NCBI GenBank assembly: GCA_024206195.1
Contig: JAAGZO010000838.1
Coordinates: 1 to 37,606 of the forward strand
Source of the DNA: a bacterium
GTDB lineage: Archaea; Nanoarchaeota; Nanoarchaeia; Woesearchaeales; UBA10216
Length of the DNA: 37,606 nt
Reading direction: 5' to 3'
Shown here: in pieces, positions 7,828-16,028 of the stretch
Layout of the letters: every line of letters starts with the position of its first letter
How positions within the stretch are numbered: position 1 is the first letter of the stretch
Position numbers and translations under genes: made by a program
Notes under the pieces: generated by a model
What the model saw: only the letters and a program-made list of their open reading frames with translations
Database searches by the model: none
What the model was told of the DNA's origin: nothing

Positions 7828-9126
7828 TTAGTAAATAAACCAATTAGAACCGTCACAATAAAACTGCACGGCTGAATAATTTGTTGAAAGAACGGCGGTA
7901 GTAGAGCCGTCAATAGTAGTACCACCCTCTGGGTCGATTGTAATATTGTTTGACCCAGCAGTACCGGACTCATCTTTTAGTAGAAAATTACGACCCTCCG
8001 TACACTGAGCGTCATTCACGGTTACTGTTCCGCCAGAGGATGTATATGCGATTGCATAATCATTAGCAAGTATTGTGTATGCACCACTAGAGACAGCTAC
8101 ACGTCCAAAGCGTTGACCCTGTAGCTGGTAAAAATAATCATTATCTCCCTCTACTGCATCTGCTATTTGTATACCTCCGGCAACAAAAGTTAAAATATCA
8201 AGCCCAGATGAGGCTACACCAGTGTTTGCATCATTCTTTCTCGCAAGTATATTCGGTGTATTAAAGTCAGTAGTTATAGGTAAGAGGACAGAATTAGTAC
8301 TATCCTTGCCCCCCATGCTTGTATTTGAGAATTGGAATCGGCTTGAACCGTTAGAGGTAAACCATACCTCGCCATCATTTTGATTGAAAAATCCAGTATC
8401 AATATCACTTAACCAAGAAGCACCTGGGAGGGCAGCGGTACCACTTCTAAACAAAGAGGCTCCGCTAGTTACCCTTAGAGATTCCACATTGCTACTAATA
8501 ATACTTACTTCGTCTGTCCCTAGTTGATGGCCGATACCATGATTAGCACCGCCGTCAATAAATCCGTAGGCTGCTGATGTTCTGGACGGCACACCATATC
8601 GAAGCGAAAAGCCATTATAGGTCTGCTGGGTTTCTATTGCATTTGCCGTATATCTAAAGGAAGGTATACCATTATTGGTAACTGTTATAGTGCTGCCATT
8701 AGTTGTAAAGCCACTTTTAAAATTAGTACCCATACCAATACTCGGTGAGGTTGTGCTTCCAGTTCCGCTTATTATAACTGGGTTAGTTCCAGTAACTAAG
8801 AGATCTCCGTCAGCTACGCTCCCAATATCTACTGCTGTAGCTGAAAGGGTAGAGCCATCAAAGGTTAGATCAGCGTCACCCCAGATTGAGCCACCAGAGT
8901 TGTATAGCACCTGTGTATCTGAAGCTCCTGTCATTGCAGCAGAACCAGACATAGTATATGGAGAGATAGGTGATAGCGTATTATCATTAGCTGCCTCCCA
9001 GTATCTTGGGTAGGATGCTGAATTGCCACCATAGTTAGCGGTGTTGGCCGCTTGAGATATTCCAACGACCAGTGCTGTTAGAGCAACTACTGAGAGTGCC
9101 GATATGATTTGTTGTGTTTTGGTCAT
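7828..9126 (-). CDS. fibre/tailspike-like protein with signal-like N-terminus
   Basis: The 432-aa protein opens with MTKTQQ followed by a hydrophobic core (7-23) and SQAA, a good signal-peptidase I site after A27. The middle is Ser/Thr/Gly/Asn-rich and beta-like. The C-terminal 95 residues (AYTILANDYAIAYTSSGG, GRNFLLKDESGTAGSNNI, ending DGSNWFIY) match a C-terminal module I recognise from many phage fibres and tailspikes. A receptor-binding role is likely. It overlaps the upstream gene stop by one base (TAATG). Confidence 0.65.
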   Translation of the reverse strand: MTKTQQIISALSVVALTALVVGISQAANTANYGGNSASYPRYWEAANDNTLSPISPYTMSGSAAMTGASDTQVLYNSGGSIWGDADLTFDGSTLSATAVDIGSVADGDLLVTGTNPVIISGTGSTTSPSIGMGTNFKSGFTTNGSTITVTNNGIPSFRYTANAIETQQTYNGFSLRYGVPSRTSAAYGFIDGGANHGIGHQLGTDEVSIISSNVESLRVTSGASLFRSGTAALPGASWLSDIDTGFFNQNDGEVWFTSNGSSRFQFSNTSMGGKDSTNSVLLPITTDFNTPNILARKNDANTGVASSGLDILTFVAGGIQIADAVEGDNDYFYQLQGQRFGRVAVSSGAYTILANDYAIAYTSSGGTVTVNDAQCTEGRNFLLKDESGTAGSNNITIDPEGGTTIDGSTTAVLSTNYSAVQFYCDGSNWFIY

Positions 9127-9449
9127 TATACTACTAAAGATTTTGTACCTACGAAGATTGTCACAGTTGCATTAGACCCACCATTACGGATAAATAACAT
9201 CTTCTCTAGAGAACCATGAAGGGAATTGACCTCAGCACCCACTGTATATTTCAGTCCTGTGCTTGTGGTTGGTGTGCTGCCATCAGGACAAACTCGGATT
9301 GAGTTGGTTTCTACCTGAAAATGAATCTCAGTTAATCCAGTTGGCATATCCCAGGCTGTCCCAGAGTTAGCTGTCTCTACCATATCCTTAATGGTTTGAG
9401 CTGCGTTAGTTACCGTAACCGTGAAGGCCGGCATTTTGTAGTAATTCAT
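9126..9449 (-). CDS. small beta-rich virion protein
   Basis: The 107-aa product (MNYYKMPAFTVTVTNAAQTI) is mostly predicted strand, with one Cys and a Thr/Val-rich end (ATVTIFVGTKSLVV). Such short proteins lie next to fibres or capsid genes in many podoviruses as decoration or adaptor proteins. It starts at an ATG after an A/T leader with no Shine-Dalgarno site. If the in-frame ATG six codons in (at 9434) were used, the protein would be 102 aa. Not recognised. Confidence 0.45.
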   Translation of the reverse strand: MNYYKMPAFTVTVTNAAQTIKDMVETANSGTAWDMPTGLTEIHFQVETNSIRVCPDGSTPTTSTGLKYTVGAEVNSLHGSLEKMLFIRNGGSNATVTIFVGTKSLVV

Positions 9450-9465
9450 ACTATTAAATTAAAAT

Positions 9466-10125
9466 TTATATTCCTAAGCGATCCTTGAGGATCTTGTTTT
9501 TCTCTGATTTTGGTATCTTGTCCTCCGCCTCCTGTATATATTGGACTAATCCGGCCTTTTTTCGGTCTAGATTCGCAACTATCTTGGATAGGCTCTCGTA
9601 TTCGTCTTCTATGACCCTACGTTGCGTTTTAGCCTCTTCCAGGCGATCTACTACCTCTTTATATTCTTCTTCGCTCTTAGCGCATTCTTTTTCGTAGTAT
9701 TCTCGTGTTCTGTCTCTATCAGCCCTAAGTTGGTCTATTTCGGACGAGATCTGGGATGCTTTCTTCTCTTTCTTGGGTAGTTCAGTGGTCACAGCTTCTA
9801 GTAACTTGGACAATCTCGCATTTTCGACTGCTTTCTTTATAACTTTAGAGGTAATTTCGTCTAATTCCTTGAATGATTTCTTGATTTCGCCGTCTAATTT
9901 GACTTTTTTGACGTGCAATTCCTTTTCTGCGCTCTTTTTAGCGTTTTTAGCGTCTGTTTCCAACTTCTTGGCAAGACCTATGTTTTCTCTAATTTCGTCA
10001 AGTTTCTTGTCTAATTCCTCGATTTCCTTGGTGCGGTCATGGCACTTGGCATTCTGCCCTTCATAGAAGGCAAATTGTTTCTCCAATAACGTTAATTCAT
10101 GTTTCTGGGCCGCTATGCTAGACAT
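9466..10125 (-). CDS. long coiled-coil protein
   Basis: The 219-aa product is nearly all charged helix (Lys, Glu, Asp, Arg) with heptads from about residue 5 to 210 and no Trp. No enzyme motif is visible. Position between capsid and fibre genes suggests an internal scaffold-like, tail-needle-like or assembly protein. A needle is possible because P22-like phages have a trimeric coiled-coil needle, but the needle's usual N-terminal plug motif was not seen. The start at 10125 follows TTAATTAA. Confidence 0.5.
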   Translation of the reverse strand: MSSIAAQKHELTLLEKQFAFYEGQNAKCHDRTKEIEELDKKLDEIRENIGLAKKLETDAKNAKKSAEKELHVKKVKLDGEIKKSFKELDEITSKVIKKAVENARLSKLLEAVTTELPKKEKKASQISSEIDQLRADRDRTREYYEKECAKSEEEYKEVVDRLEEAKTQRRVIEDEYESLSKIVANLDRKKAGLVQYIQEAEDKIPKSEKNKILKDRLGI

Positions 10126-10129
10126 TTAA

Positions 10130-10432
10130 TTAAGAAAGTCTTTTAATCAGGGTTTCCTTCTTCATTAGAGCGAAGCCTTTGATGCCTTTTTCCTTGGCCA
10201 ACTCCTTGAGCTGGTCTATGTGTAGGTTCTCTAGGACATCCTCATACTCTTCACCGACTTCTTCGGCATTCTCTTCAGGTTCTACCACCTCTTGTGGCAT
10301 TTCCTCGATCTCTACCTTAGCCTTAATTGGCATCTTCTCCTCTACAGGTGTCATTTCACCGGCTGCGACTCTCTTTTCAGCCTCTATGTGGTTTAGTTCC
10401 ACGATACGGCCTGAGCGATTACGATACTTCAT
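10130..10432 (-). CDS. small acidic protein with SAP/Rho-N-like C-terminus
   Basis: The 100-aa product has a short basic start (MKYRNRSGRIVELNHIEAEK), a very acidic middle (about 35-65) and a C-terminal 36 residues (LHIDQLKELAKEKGIKGFAL, then KKETLIKRLS). The last part has the helix-loop-helix text of SAP or Rho N-terminal domains, which bind nucleic acid. Similar small proteins occur beside the major capsid genes of many phages. It is followed by the coiled-coil gene after 4 nt. Confidence 0.55.
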   Translation of the reverse strand: MKYRNRSGRIVELNHIEAEKRVAAGEMTPVEEKMPIKAKVEIEEMPQEVVEPEENAEEVGEEYEDVLENLHIDQLKELAKEKGIKGFALMKKETLIKRLS

Positions 10433-10456
10433 ATTTAGGGGGTTAATTTTACTATT

Positions 10457-10490
10457 CCTACCTCCCTCGGAAGGAGGGAGATAGAGTAGG
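10457..10490 (-). terminator. strong hairpin between capsid-region genes
   Basis: CTCCCTC at 10462-10468 pairs with GAGGGAG at 10474-10480 (5-nt loop). CCTAC at 10457-10461 and GTAGG at 10486-10490 can add an outer stem across a small internal loop. It lies in the 62-nt gap after the 286-aa gene. There is no U-tract, so it may reduce read-through or protect the 3' end of the highly expressed capsid transcript. Confidence 0.5.
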
Positions 10491-10494
10491 AAAA

Positions 10495-11355
10495 CTAAAA
10501 GGATTTAGCAGCATACACAGGGATATATCCTGGTGTAGAGCCGTCAATTAAGATTCTCATACAGTGAGTAGTGTTACCAGCAGGGGTAGCTACACTTGCT
10601 TCTACAGCTCCATCTGTGGCAGCTTTTAGATTAGCAAGGTTGCTTACAGCAGTTACTTCAGATCCATCAATCAATGAAGTTAGGGTTGAACCTGACATCT
10701 TTACACCGTTGGTCATGTCTCCGTAGAGCCATAGTCCAGCGTGAATAACTGTGGTGTTTGATCCATGAACATGAGCTGAGATCAATGAGGCATTGTTACC
10801 TGGGCTTGTATGTAAACCTTTTACATTTATATATAGTCCAGTGAACTCACCAGAAGGTACAGTTACTGTGCCATCAGCACAATAATTCTTTACCATCAAG
10901 CCAGCAGTTGTGCCTGTATAGGCTTCACCAGCCTGTAGCGTCTTCTTGACAATGTTACCATTGGAAGCACCGCCATCCTGGGTATCTTCAGTGTCTAGCT
11001 TACCTGTTAGATCAAAGGGTCCAACTAAGGTAGTAGTACCTGTAACAGCGGCATCACCAGCAATAATCATTTTGTCAGCGCTTTCGTCCCAGAGCCAGTA
11101 TTGTGAGGCCGTAGCACCAAAGAGTTTGACATCATAGCCAGTGTCATCAACACCTACAGTAACTGTAGAGTTGAATTGCGAAGCACCAGCAACAGTTAAT
11201 GTACCACTGAGGGTTAAATTAGTAGAGGTGACAGGAGCGTCCACGTTACCATCTTTATCAATGACGGAAGTTCCATCACTCATGTAGATACCAGCATCAG
11301 CTTTACCCTTCTTAATCTCAATCCTACTAGCCACGAACGGGTCTTTATTGGGCAT
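10495..11355 (-). CDS. capsid-associated or head-fibre-like protein
   Basis: The 286-aa product follows the coat protein directly (18-nt gap). It starts MPNKDPFVASRIEIKKGKAD, then a Thr/Ser/Val-rich segment (SGTLTVAGASQFNSTVTVG) like fibre shafts, and ends in a compact domain from about residue 130. Position and composition match the head-decoration or head-fibre proteins often encoded after coat proteins. The last 60 residues (SLIDGSEVTAVSNLANLKAA onward) look like a knob. Confident as virion protein, not as to exact role. Confidence 0.6.
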   Translation of the reverse strand: MPNKDPFVASRIEIKKGKADAGIYMSDGTSVIDKDGNVDAPVTSTNLTLSGTLTVAGASQFNSTVTVGVDDTGYDVKLFGATASQYWLWDESADKMIIAGDAAVTGTTTLVGPFDLTGKLDTEDTQDGGASNGNIVKKTLQAGEAYTGTTAGLMVKNYCADGTVTVPSGEFTGLYINVKGLHTSPGNNASLISAHVHGSNTTVIHAGLWLYGDMTNGVKMSGSTLTSLIDGSEVTAVSNLANLKAATDGAVEASVATPAGNTTHCMRILIDGSTPGYIPVYAAKSF

Positions 11356-11373
11356 TTTTTATAGGGTTAGAAA

Positions 11374-12576
11374 TTAGATAGTAGTAGCTTGTGCAATGGT
11401 CTGGAGGTCCACCATCCGCTGGGCACCTTCCACGAAGGTCTTGATACCATAGAGGTCGTGCGTTAGGTAGTTGTAGCCTGTCTTTAGCGGCGACTTGTTC
11501 TTTTGAATAGTCGGAGCGATTTGCATGACTAGATCAGTTGCACCCTGGCGAGCCAGGTAGTTATGAGCAACCTGAGCAGCGAAACCATCAGAAGTGTCAG
11601 TCAGAGTATCTGAACAAGTCATCTGACCAGAAGCTGTAAGGGTCATGGCAGTTGTACCATCGGTAGCGATGACACGAGAGTTCTTGAGCTTGTTCTGATT
11701 GTCTGTCGAAAGAGCAATATAATCAGTATCGGCAGTTCCGGTCTGATTAATACAAGCCACAATGTTGTCTACAGATTCAGCGGCAGTACCACCAATATTG
11801 ATAGAACCAGCACCACTTGGAGTAGCGTTGAAGGTGAAAGTTATACCATTGATTACAACGGTATCATTTTCGCTTGGGTTTGTCGCAAGGCCAAGAGAGA
11901 CAGTGTGACGTACATTGTTAGACATAAGCATCTTCCAGCCAAGGAAATCACCGGCGTAACCATTCTTGAAGGTTGTGTCAGCGACATTGAAGCCAGAAGC
12001 GATAGCGCTCTGTTGGATAACATTGCCTACCTTTGGCGAGATGACAGCGTACCAAGCCTTGTCAGTCTCGACGTTGTTGTTGAGTAGTTTCTCCTGTGCG
12101 CTCGAGAAAGTCTCGATTACATTGGAGGTGGTAAGGGTGATAGCTGTACCAGCGGTTCCACCGATATCTCCGTCATCAATGCTATCAAAGGCATTGCTGA
12201 TCTCGTCTAAGAAGTCACCATCGATTTCGTTACGAAGCTGATATGCAGCACGGTCCGCAAAGATTAGCGGAGTATTGTACTTGTTCTGCTTCTCATCGTG
12301 TTTGTCCACGTAGAATGTGGATTCTTTTTCGATGTTGATGCTTAGAGATTCATCAGTTGTGGAAATATCCTGGGCGGTTACAGCAGTTCCCTTGGTATAG
12401 TCGTTCACAGATAGAGCGTTTGAGCTAGCGTATGGACGATGGATTACATCACCATAGGTTAGACCAGCTTGCTCTTCCATGTTGGCAACTACACGAGAAA
12501 CTAGAGTGCGACTCAGGAAAGCCTGAATGCGGCGACTCCAGAGTTCTGGAGAAAAGTTTGAAAAATCGTTTGCCAC
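11374..12576 (-). CDS. major capsid protein, P22 coat-like with inserted domain
   Basis: The 400-aa protein opens MANDFSNFSPELWSRRIQAF and shows the P22-coat-like N-terminal helix and E-loop text (VVANMEEQAG, GDVIHRPYAS). It has the order of the HK97-fold family, ending in a C-terminal RMVDLQTIAQ. A block at about residues 225-330 (VINGITFTFNATPSGAGSIN and following) looks like a separate Ig-like/I-domain insertion not found in all members. It starts at GTG 12576 after AATTAATTTTTCC, with no Shine-Dalgarno site. Scaffold lies 12 nt upstream. Confidence 0.8.
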   Translation of the reverse strand: MANDFSNFSPELWSRRIQAFLSRTLVSRVVANMEEQAGLTYGDVIHRPYASSNALSVNDYTKGTAVTAQDISTTDESLSINIEKESTFYVDKHDEKQNKYNTPLIFADRAAYQLRNEIDGDFLDEISNAFDSIDDGDIGGTAGTAITLTTSNVIETFSSAQEKLLNNNVETDKAWYAVISPKVGNVIQQSAIASGFNVADTTFKNGYAGDFLGWKMLMSNNVRHTVSLGLATNPSENDTVVINGITFTFNATPSGAGSINIGGTAAESVDNIVACINQTGTADTDYIALSTDNQNKLKNSRVIATDGTTAMTLTASGQMTCSDTLTDTSDGFAAQVAHNYLARQGATDLVMQIAPTIQKNKSPLKTGYNYLTHDLYGIKTFVEGAQRMVDLQTIAQATTI

Positions 12577-12587
12577 TTTAGGAAAAA

Positions 12588-13181
12588 TTAATTATTAGGA
12601 TTGTCCTGGAATATTGGTGGCTTAGTTGGATCGAGCATGTCTTGTATGATCTCATCATCTGAGTAGTCATCAAGAGTCTTTTTCTTCTTAGCCATATTTC
12701 CAGAACTAGTAGTTCCTCCTAATTTTGAGTCTGCGGCCTTATCATCTATCTCTACGGCTTCAGTAGCACCTATTTTCGCAGCATCATCGAATGCAATCAT
12801 TCTAGCGATCTGTTCGATAGGTACGTTGGCGTAGGCTGGATGCTTGGCCCACTCAGTTATGACAGCTTTGTGTTTAGCGAATGAAGGATTATCACCCACG
12901 AAGTCAGAAACTTCTTGCTTGGTAGCTAGTTCTCGAACCATTTCATCGTCTACTCCCCTTGGAGATTTAGTTGATTTGAGTTCTGCGACCTCCTTTTTCA
13001 GGGCTTCGACAGCTTCCAGGGTTTTTTTATCGTCCTTCTTTGCTATACGTTCAGCAGCATAGTCAGCGTTAGACTTGCGGATTGGAGGCTCCGCTGGGGT
13101 ATCTTGAGCTTCCCCTTGCTCCTCTACTTCTTCAGAAGTAGGTTCTTCTTGGACGTTATCGTCCTTGATTTCCTCGGTCAT
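12588..13181 (-). CDS. capsid scaffolding protein
   Basis: The 197-aa protein is strongly acidic at its N-terminus (residues 1-35), helical in the middle (about 40-95) and ends in a short segment with KKKKTLDDYSDD, then DPTKPP. Scaffold proteins have this acidic, helical, low-complexity composition, and the gene lies directly upstream of the coat gene. No protease was found, which agrees with a P22-like scaffold that exits intact. Confidence 0.75.
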   Translation of the reverse strand: MTEEIKDDNVQEEPTSEEVEEQGEAQDTPAEPPIRKSNADYAAERIAKKDDKKTLEAVEALKKEVAELKSTKSPRGVDDEMVRELATKQEVSDFVGDNPSFAKHKAVITEWAKHPAYANVPIEQIARMIAFDDAAKIGATEAVEIDDKAADSKLGGTTSSGNMAKKKKTLDDYSDDEIIQDMLDPTKPPIFQDNPNN

Positions 13182-13333
13182 TTTATGATGTTAATTCTCG
13201 TAATTAAGATAGACATACCGGTTATCTATCCGTAACGGTTTCTCGGCTGATCAAGCCGGATTCTAGCTAATACGCTAGGGAGAGAGTTGGCCCTCTCCTC
13301 AGGGTATTAACGCCCCCCACTGGGCGATGTATT
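13182..13333 (-). ncRNA. 152-nt structured intergenic segment with five hairpins
   Basis: There is no gene here, but five inverted repeats follow one another: CCG(G)TTA/TAACGG (13218-13239), CGGCT/AGCCG (13244-13258), CTAGC/GCTAG (13263-13278), GGAGAG/CTCTCC (13279-13298) and CGCCC/GGGCG (13311-13326). This separates the Gly-rich adhesin gene from the scaffold-coat genes and could hold a terminator, RNA processing signals, or a promoter leader for the capsid genes. I saw no U-tract. Confidence 0.45.
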
Positions 13334-14788
13334 TTAAGCAAAGTCTACGTTCTCAGTTACCAGGTAAAGTCCATTAGCACCATCGCCACCAGCACCGCCG
13401 TTATATCCAGCAGAAACGCCACCAGCACCAGCTGAACCCTTGGCTACTGTTGGTGTTACAGAGCCAGAAACGGAGTCATAAATTAATATACATGTTCCGC
13501 CAGAGCCGCCGCCACCGCCACCACCGCCACCGCCGGTCACACCGGCAGGTACAGAACCAGCAGTTCCATCTGCACCATTACAAGTTATTGTTGTTGAACT
13601 TAGAGTCAGTGCCCCACCAACCTCGATTATCAGAGCACCACCTCCAGCACCGCCGGCTCCACCGGCTCCACCATTATCTGGGCCGTTGCTTCCATATGCT
13701 CCTCCGCCGCCACCAGCACCACCAGATCCTACGAAGTACATTAGCTTTTTCATAGCTGGAAGAGTTGCGAATGTTTGAATTGACATAGAATTAGCACTTG
13801 CTGACCCACCATCTCCAGGGGTTCCTCCACCACCAGTAATACCAATATTTCCAGCATCACCAGCCCCAGATATACTTGCAGCTCCAGCTCCGCCACCACC
13901 GCCAGGACCTACAGGATTATCTGTACCGCCCTTACCATCACCGGCAGCTGTCTCTCCATCAAAGAAGTTTATAGCACTTGTATTCCCATCGGTTCCATCG
14001 GCTCCTGCTCCGGTACCTGTTCCACCAGCTCCACCAGCAGCACCAGCAACACCTTTACCATCAAAGTCGAATGTCCAGTTAGTGAAGTCTGCATCACCTT
14101 GAATCTTGATGTGACAAACACATCCTGTCGGAGTTATAGTACAAGTTCTAGCTACTGATCCAGCAGTCCAGGAAGAGTAGTTTTTGACTATATAGGTATT
14201 ATTAGAGCCTGTTATCGTCTCAGCAGCATCACCTGGATCACCGTCTGTACCGTCACCACCAAACTTCACACCGGTTGGGGCAGCATATGTGCCGTCACCA
14301 CGAAAGAATTTTAGTGTTGGGTTGGCAGCAGGAAGCTTTGGTGTCAGCCCATGAGCACTTCCTGAGACATCTAGGTCTGTGTTGTCACTAGGGGCAGCTA
14401 AATCATCTAATTGTATGTCATCTGCACCCCCTGATTCATGCTGACTAGCGTGAGTTGTTGGGGATGCTGCTACATCTGTATAAGTTATTGCCGTTCCATT
14501 AATGTCATAGGTTTCACCACTAGGGATATTTATTGATCCGTTGTCATCTATCGTTACAGATGAGTCCTGGAGTAGCTTTCCAGTGGTTGTGTCCCAGCGA
14601 GCTATAGCATTATTAGTAGAGCTAGAAGGCCCAACTACATCACCAAGCTCTGTCTTGAGCCCAGAAATTAGGATCTTCTTATTCTTGTCAGCATCAGCCG
14701 ACTCAGAAACATCCACTATTGGCATATAGTCATTGTCAGCCGGTGTTGATAGCGTTGTTAACGCCGATATTTTCTTGTCAGTTGCCAT
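13334..14788 (-). CDS. glycine-rich adhesin/fibre-tip protein
   Basis: The 484-aa protein has an N-terminal half (1-215) like a fibre attachment segment (ALTTLSTPADNDYMPIVDVS, QHESGGADDIQLDDLAAPSD). Its C-terminal half is packed with glycine tracts such as GGAGGTGTGAGADGTDG and GGGGGAGAA. Blocks of Gly-rich text broken by small variable loops are the pattern of polyglycine-II adhesins such as phage S16 gp38. The segment WTFDFDGKG (about 240-248) precedes it. It probably binds the host surface. It lies in the capsid cluster rather than with the other fibres. Confidence 0.65.
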   Translation of the reverse strand: MATDKKISALTTLSTPADNDYMPIVDVSESADADKNKKILISGLKTELGDVVGPSSSTNNAIARWDTTTGKLLQDSSVTIDDNGSINIPSGETYDINGTAITYTDVAASPTTHASQHESGGADDIQLDDLAAPSDNTDLDVSGSAHGLTPKLPAANPTLKFFRGDGTYAAPTGVKFGGDGTDGDPGDAAETITGSNNTYIVKNYSSWTAGSVARTCTITPTGCVCHIKIQGDADFTNWTFDFDGKGVAGAAGGAGGTGTGAGADGTDGNTSAINFFDGETAAGDGKGGTDNPVGPGGGGGAGAASISGAGDAGNIGITGGGGTPGDGGSASANSMSIQTFATLPAMKKLMYFVGSGGAGGGGGAYGSNGPDNGGAGGAGGAGGGALIIEVGGALTLSSTTITCNGADGTAGSVPAGVTGGGGGGGGGGSGGTCILIYDSVSGSVTPTVAKGSAGAGGVSAGYNGGAGGDGANGLYLVTENVDFA

Positions 14789-14986
14789 TTATATAGGTTT
14801 AGCAGTTGGTGTCCAATTAGGACGAGAATCTTCAAGGGCTATCTTGCCACCTGATTCTAATAGTATAATTCCACTATCTTCTAGGAGTAGATAGGCATTA
14901 GGTTTAGAGACTATTGTCCAGCTTACGGTTGGTTTAGCAGTACCAGTCCAGGTACTTGTCGGTTTCGCAGTTGGAGTCCATGCCAT
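14789..14986 (-). CDS. 65-aa protein with repeated WTPTAKP motif
   Basis: The product begins MAWTPTAKPTSTWTGTAKP and ends NWTPTAKPI, so a WT-TAKP unit recurs around a central acidic, LLLED-rich segment (YLLLEDSGIILLESGGKIAL). I have seen LLLE-type short proteins in phage structural operons, but no role is known to me. Its stop lies one base before the adhesin start and its start overlaps the adaptor stop, so it is coupled. Confidence 0.45.
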   Translation of the reverse strand: MAWTPTAKPTSTWTGTAKPTVSWTIVSKPNAYLLLEDSGIILLESGGKIALEDSRPNWTPTAKPI

Positions 14987-15771
14987 TAGTATTGTGAACC
15001 ATCATTGGGGGCACCTATAGCGTTATAATCACCATAGGCTGTTCTATTTGTATTATTCCAGGGATCTTCACCAACCATCTCTACCATCTCATCGGAGTTG
15101 GTGTCCTTAAATACGGAAATTTGTTGTGCGAAGCGTTGTTGCCACATCTGCTCACCCTCAGTGAGAGGAATTGGACGATCACGAGTATTCTTATATTTAA
15201 TCACGACCCCATCGGCCCAAAGCATATGAAAGTTGCGTGGTACACCGGCTGCTGTAGTTGATGGATTAACCGATAGATCGTCTGATCCAGTAAGATCTAG
15301 CGTAGAGCCAGCTCCATCGGCGGTAATTGCTGAGGGATAGACTATAAAGTCACCTGCTAGTCCATTAGTTACAGCACTTATCGTGCCGGAATATATCTTA
15401 ATTGAGCCTCTAAAGTAGTCATATTTTGGTCTTTGGCTAGAAAATGCAGAGGTTATATCAGTTTCAGCTCGTAGTGGCCTGTCATCATTAGATATGTCAA
15501 ATGGCGTGACCTTAACAAAGTTTGTACCATCAATCTTAGCCTCTAGTCTTTTGACCTTGATGAAGTTAGCTGGGATAGCATATTCACGTTGATCAGCCAC
15601 TAGACTGGTTGTGTAGGGTATCTGGAAGTAGTCGGTGAAGGCTTCTGTCATGTCAGCAGACATCTCATCCTTCATAATGTTTGCCCAGACAATAATCTCA
15701 GCATCTGTGAAGCTCGTGGAGTCGGTATTTGTGCTTTGCCTGATGTATGAGGCAAATTCTGTTCCTGTCAT
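14986..15771 (-). CDS. head-tail adaptor (connector) protein
   Basis: The 261-aa protein begins MTGTEFASYIRQSTNTDSTS with the helical N-terminal text (FTDAEIIVWANIMKDEMSAD) of head-tail adaptors, followed by a mid beta domain (about 60-170). Its order relative to portal and coat genes is as in P22-type phages. Typical adaptor length is 150-250. It ends in a flexible acidic/Asn-rich tail. Function rests on position and fold-like pattern. Confidence 0.55.
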   Translation of the reverse strand: MTGTEFASYIRQSTNTDSTSFTDAEIIVWANIMKDEMSADMTEAFTDYFQIPYTTSLVADQREYAIPANFIKVKRLEAKIDGTNFVKVTPFDISNDDRPLRAETDITSAFSSQRPKYDYFRGSIKIYSGTISAVTNGLAGDFIVYPSAITADGAGSTLDLTGSDDLSVNPSTTAAGVPRNFHMLWADGVVIKYKNTRDRPIPLTEGEQMWQQRFAQQISVFKDTNSDEMVEMVGEDPWNNTNRTAYGDYNAIGAPNDGSQY

Positions 15772-15773
15772 AT

Positions 15774-16028
15774 TTATTGTTTAATATCTTCTTCCGAGGC
15801 TAGGGAGTTAATATAGTCACTAGGGGTTTCCATCATTCTTTCAAGCAGACGAACTCTCTCTTGAGCACTGCGGACATCAGCTAGGTCATCGTACTGTTTG
15901 CTGGCTAGTTCCTCATGTAAAGGTTCTATCTCATCACGAGTAATGATGTATTTGTAGATCTTCCACCCCTGCGTCTCTTCTAGTGAGGCTAGTGCTTTTC
16001 TAATTTCTTCTGGTTTTAGGTCTTCCAT
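15774..16028 (-). CDS. 84-aa helical protein coupled to portal
   Basis: The product (MEDLKPEEIRKALASLEETQ) is short, charged and helical throughout, with no membrane segment. Its ATG overlaps the portal stop by one base (TAATG). It may be a portal accessory or a small connector component; similar short genes follow portals in several podoviruses. Not recognised. Confidence 0.45.
   Translation of the reverse strand: MEDLKPEEIRKALASLEETQGWKIYKYIITRDEIEPLHEELASKQYDDLADVRSAQERVRLLERMMETPSDYINSLASEEDIKQ

Noticed and set aside
13450..13755. His/Arg-rich 101-aa plus-strand ORF.
   Set aside because: It is the reverse frame of the glycine tracts of the adhesin gene.
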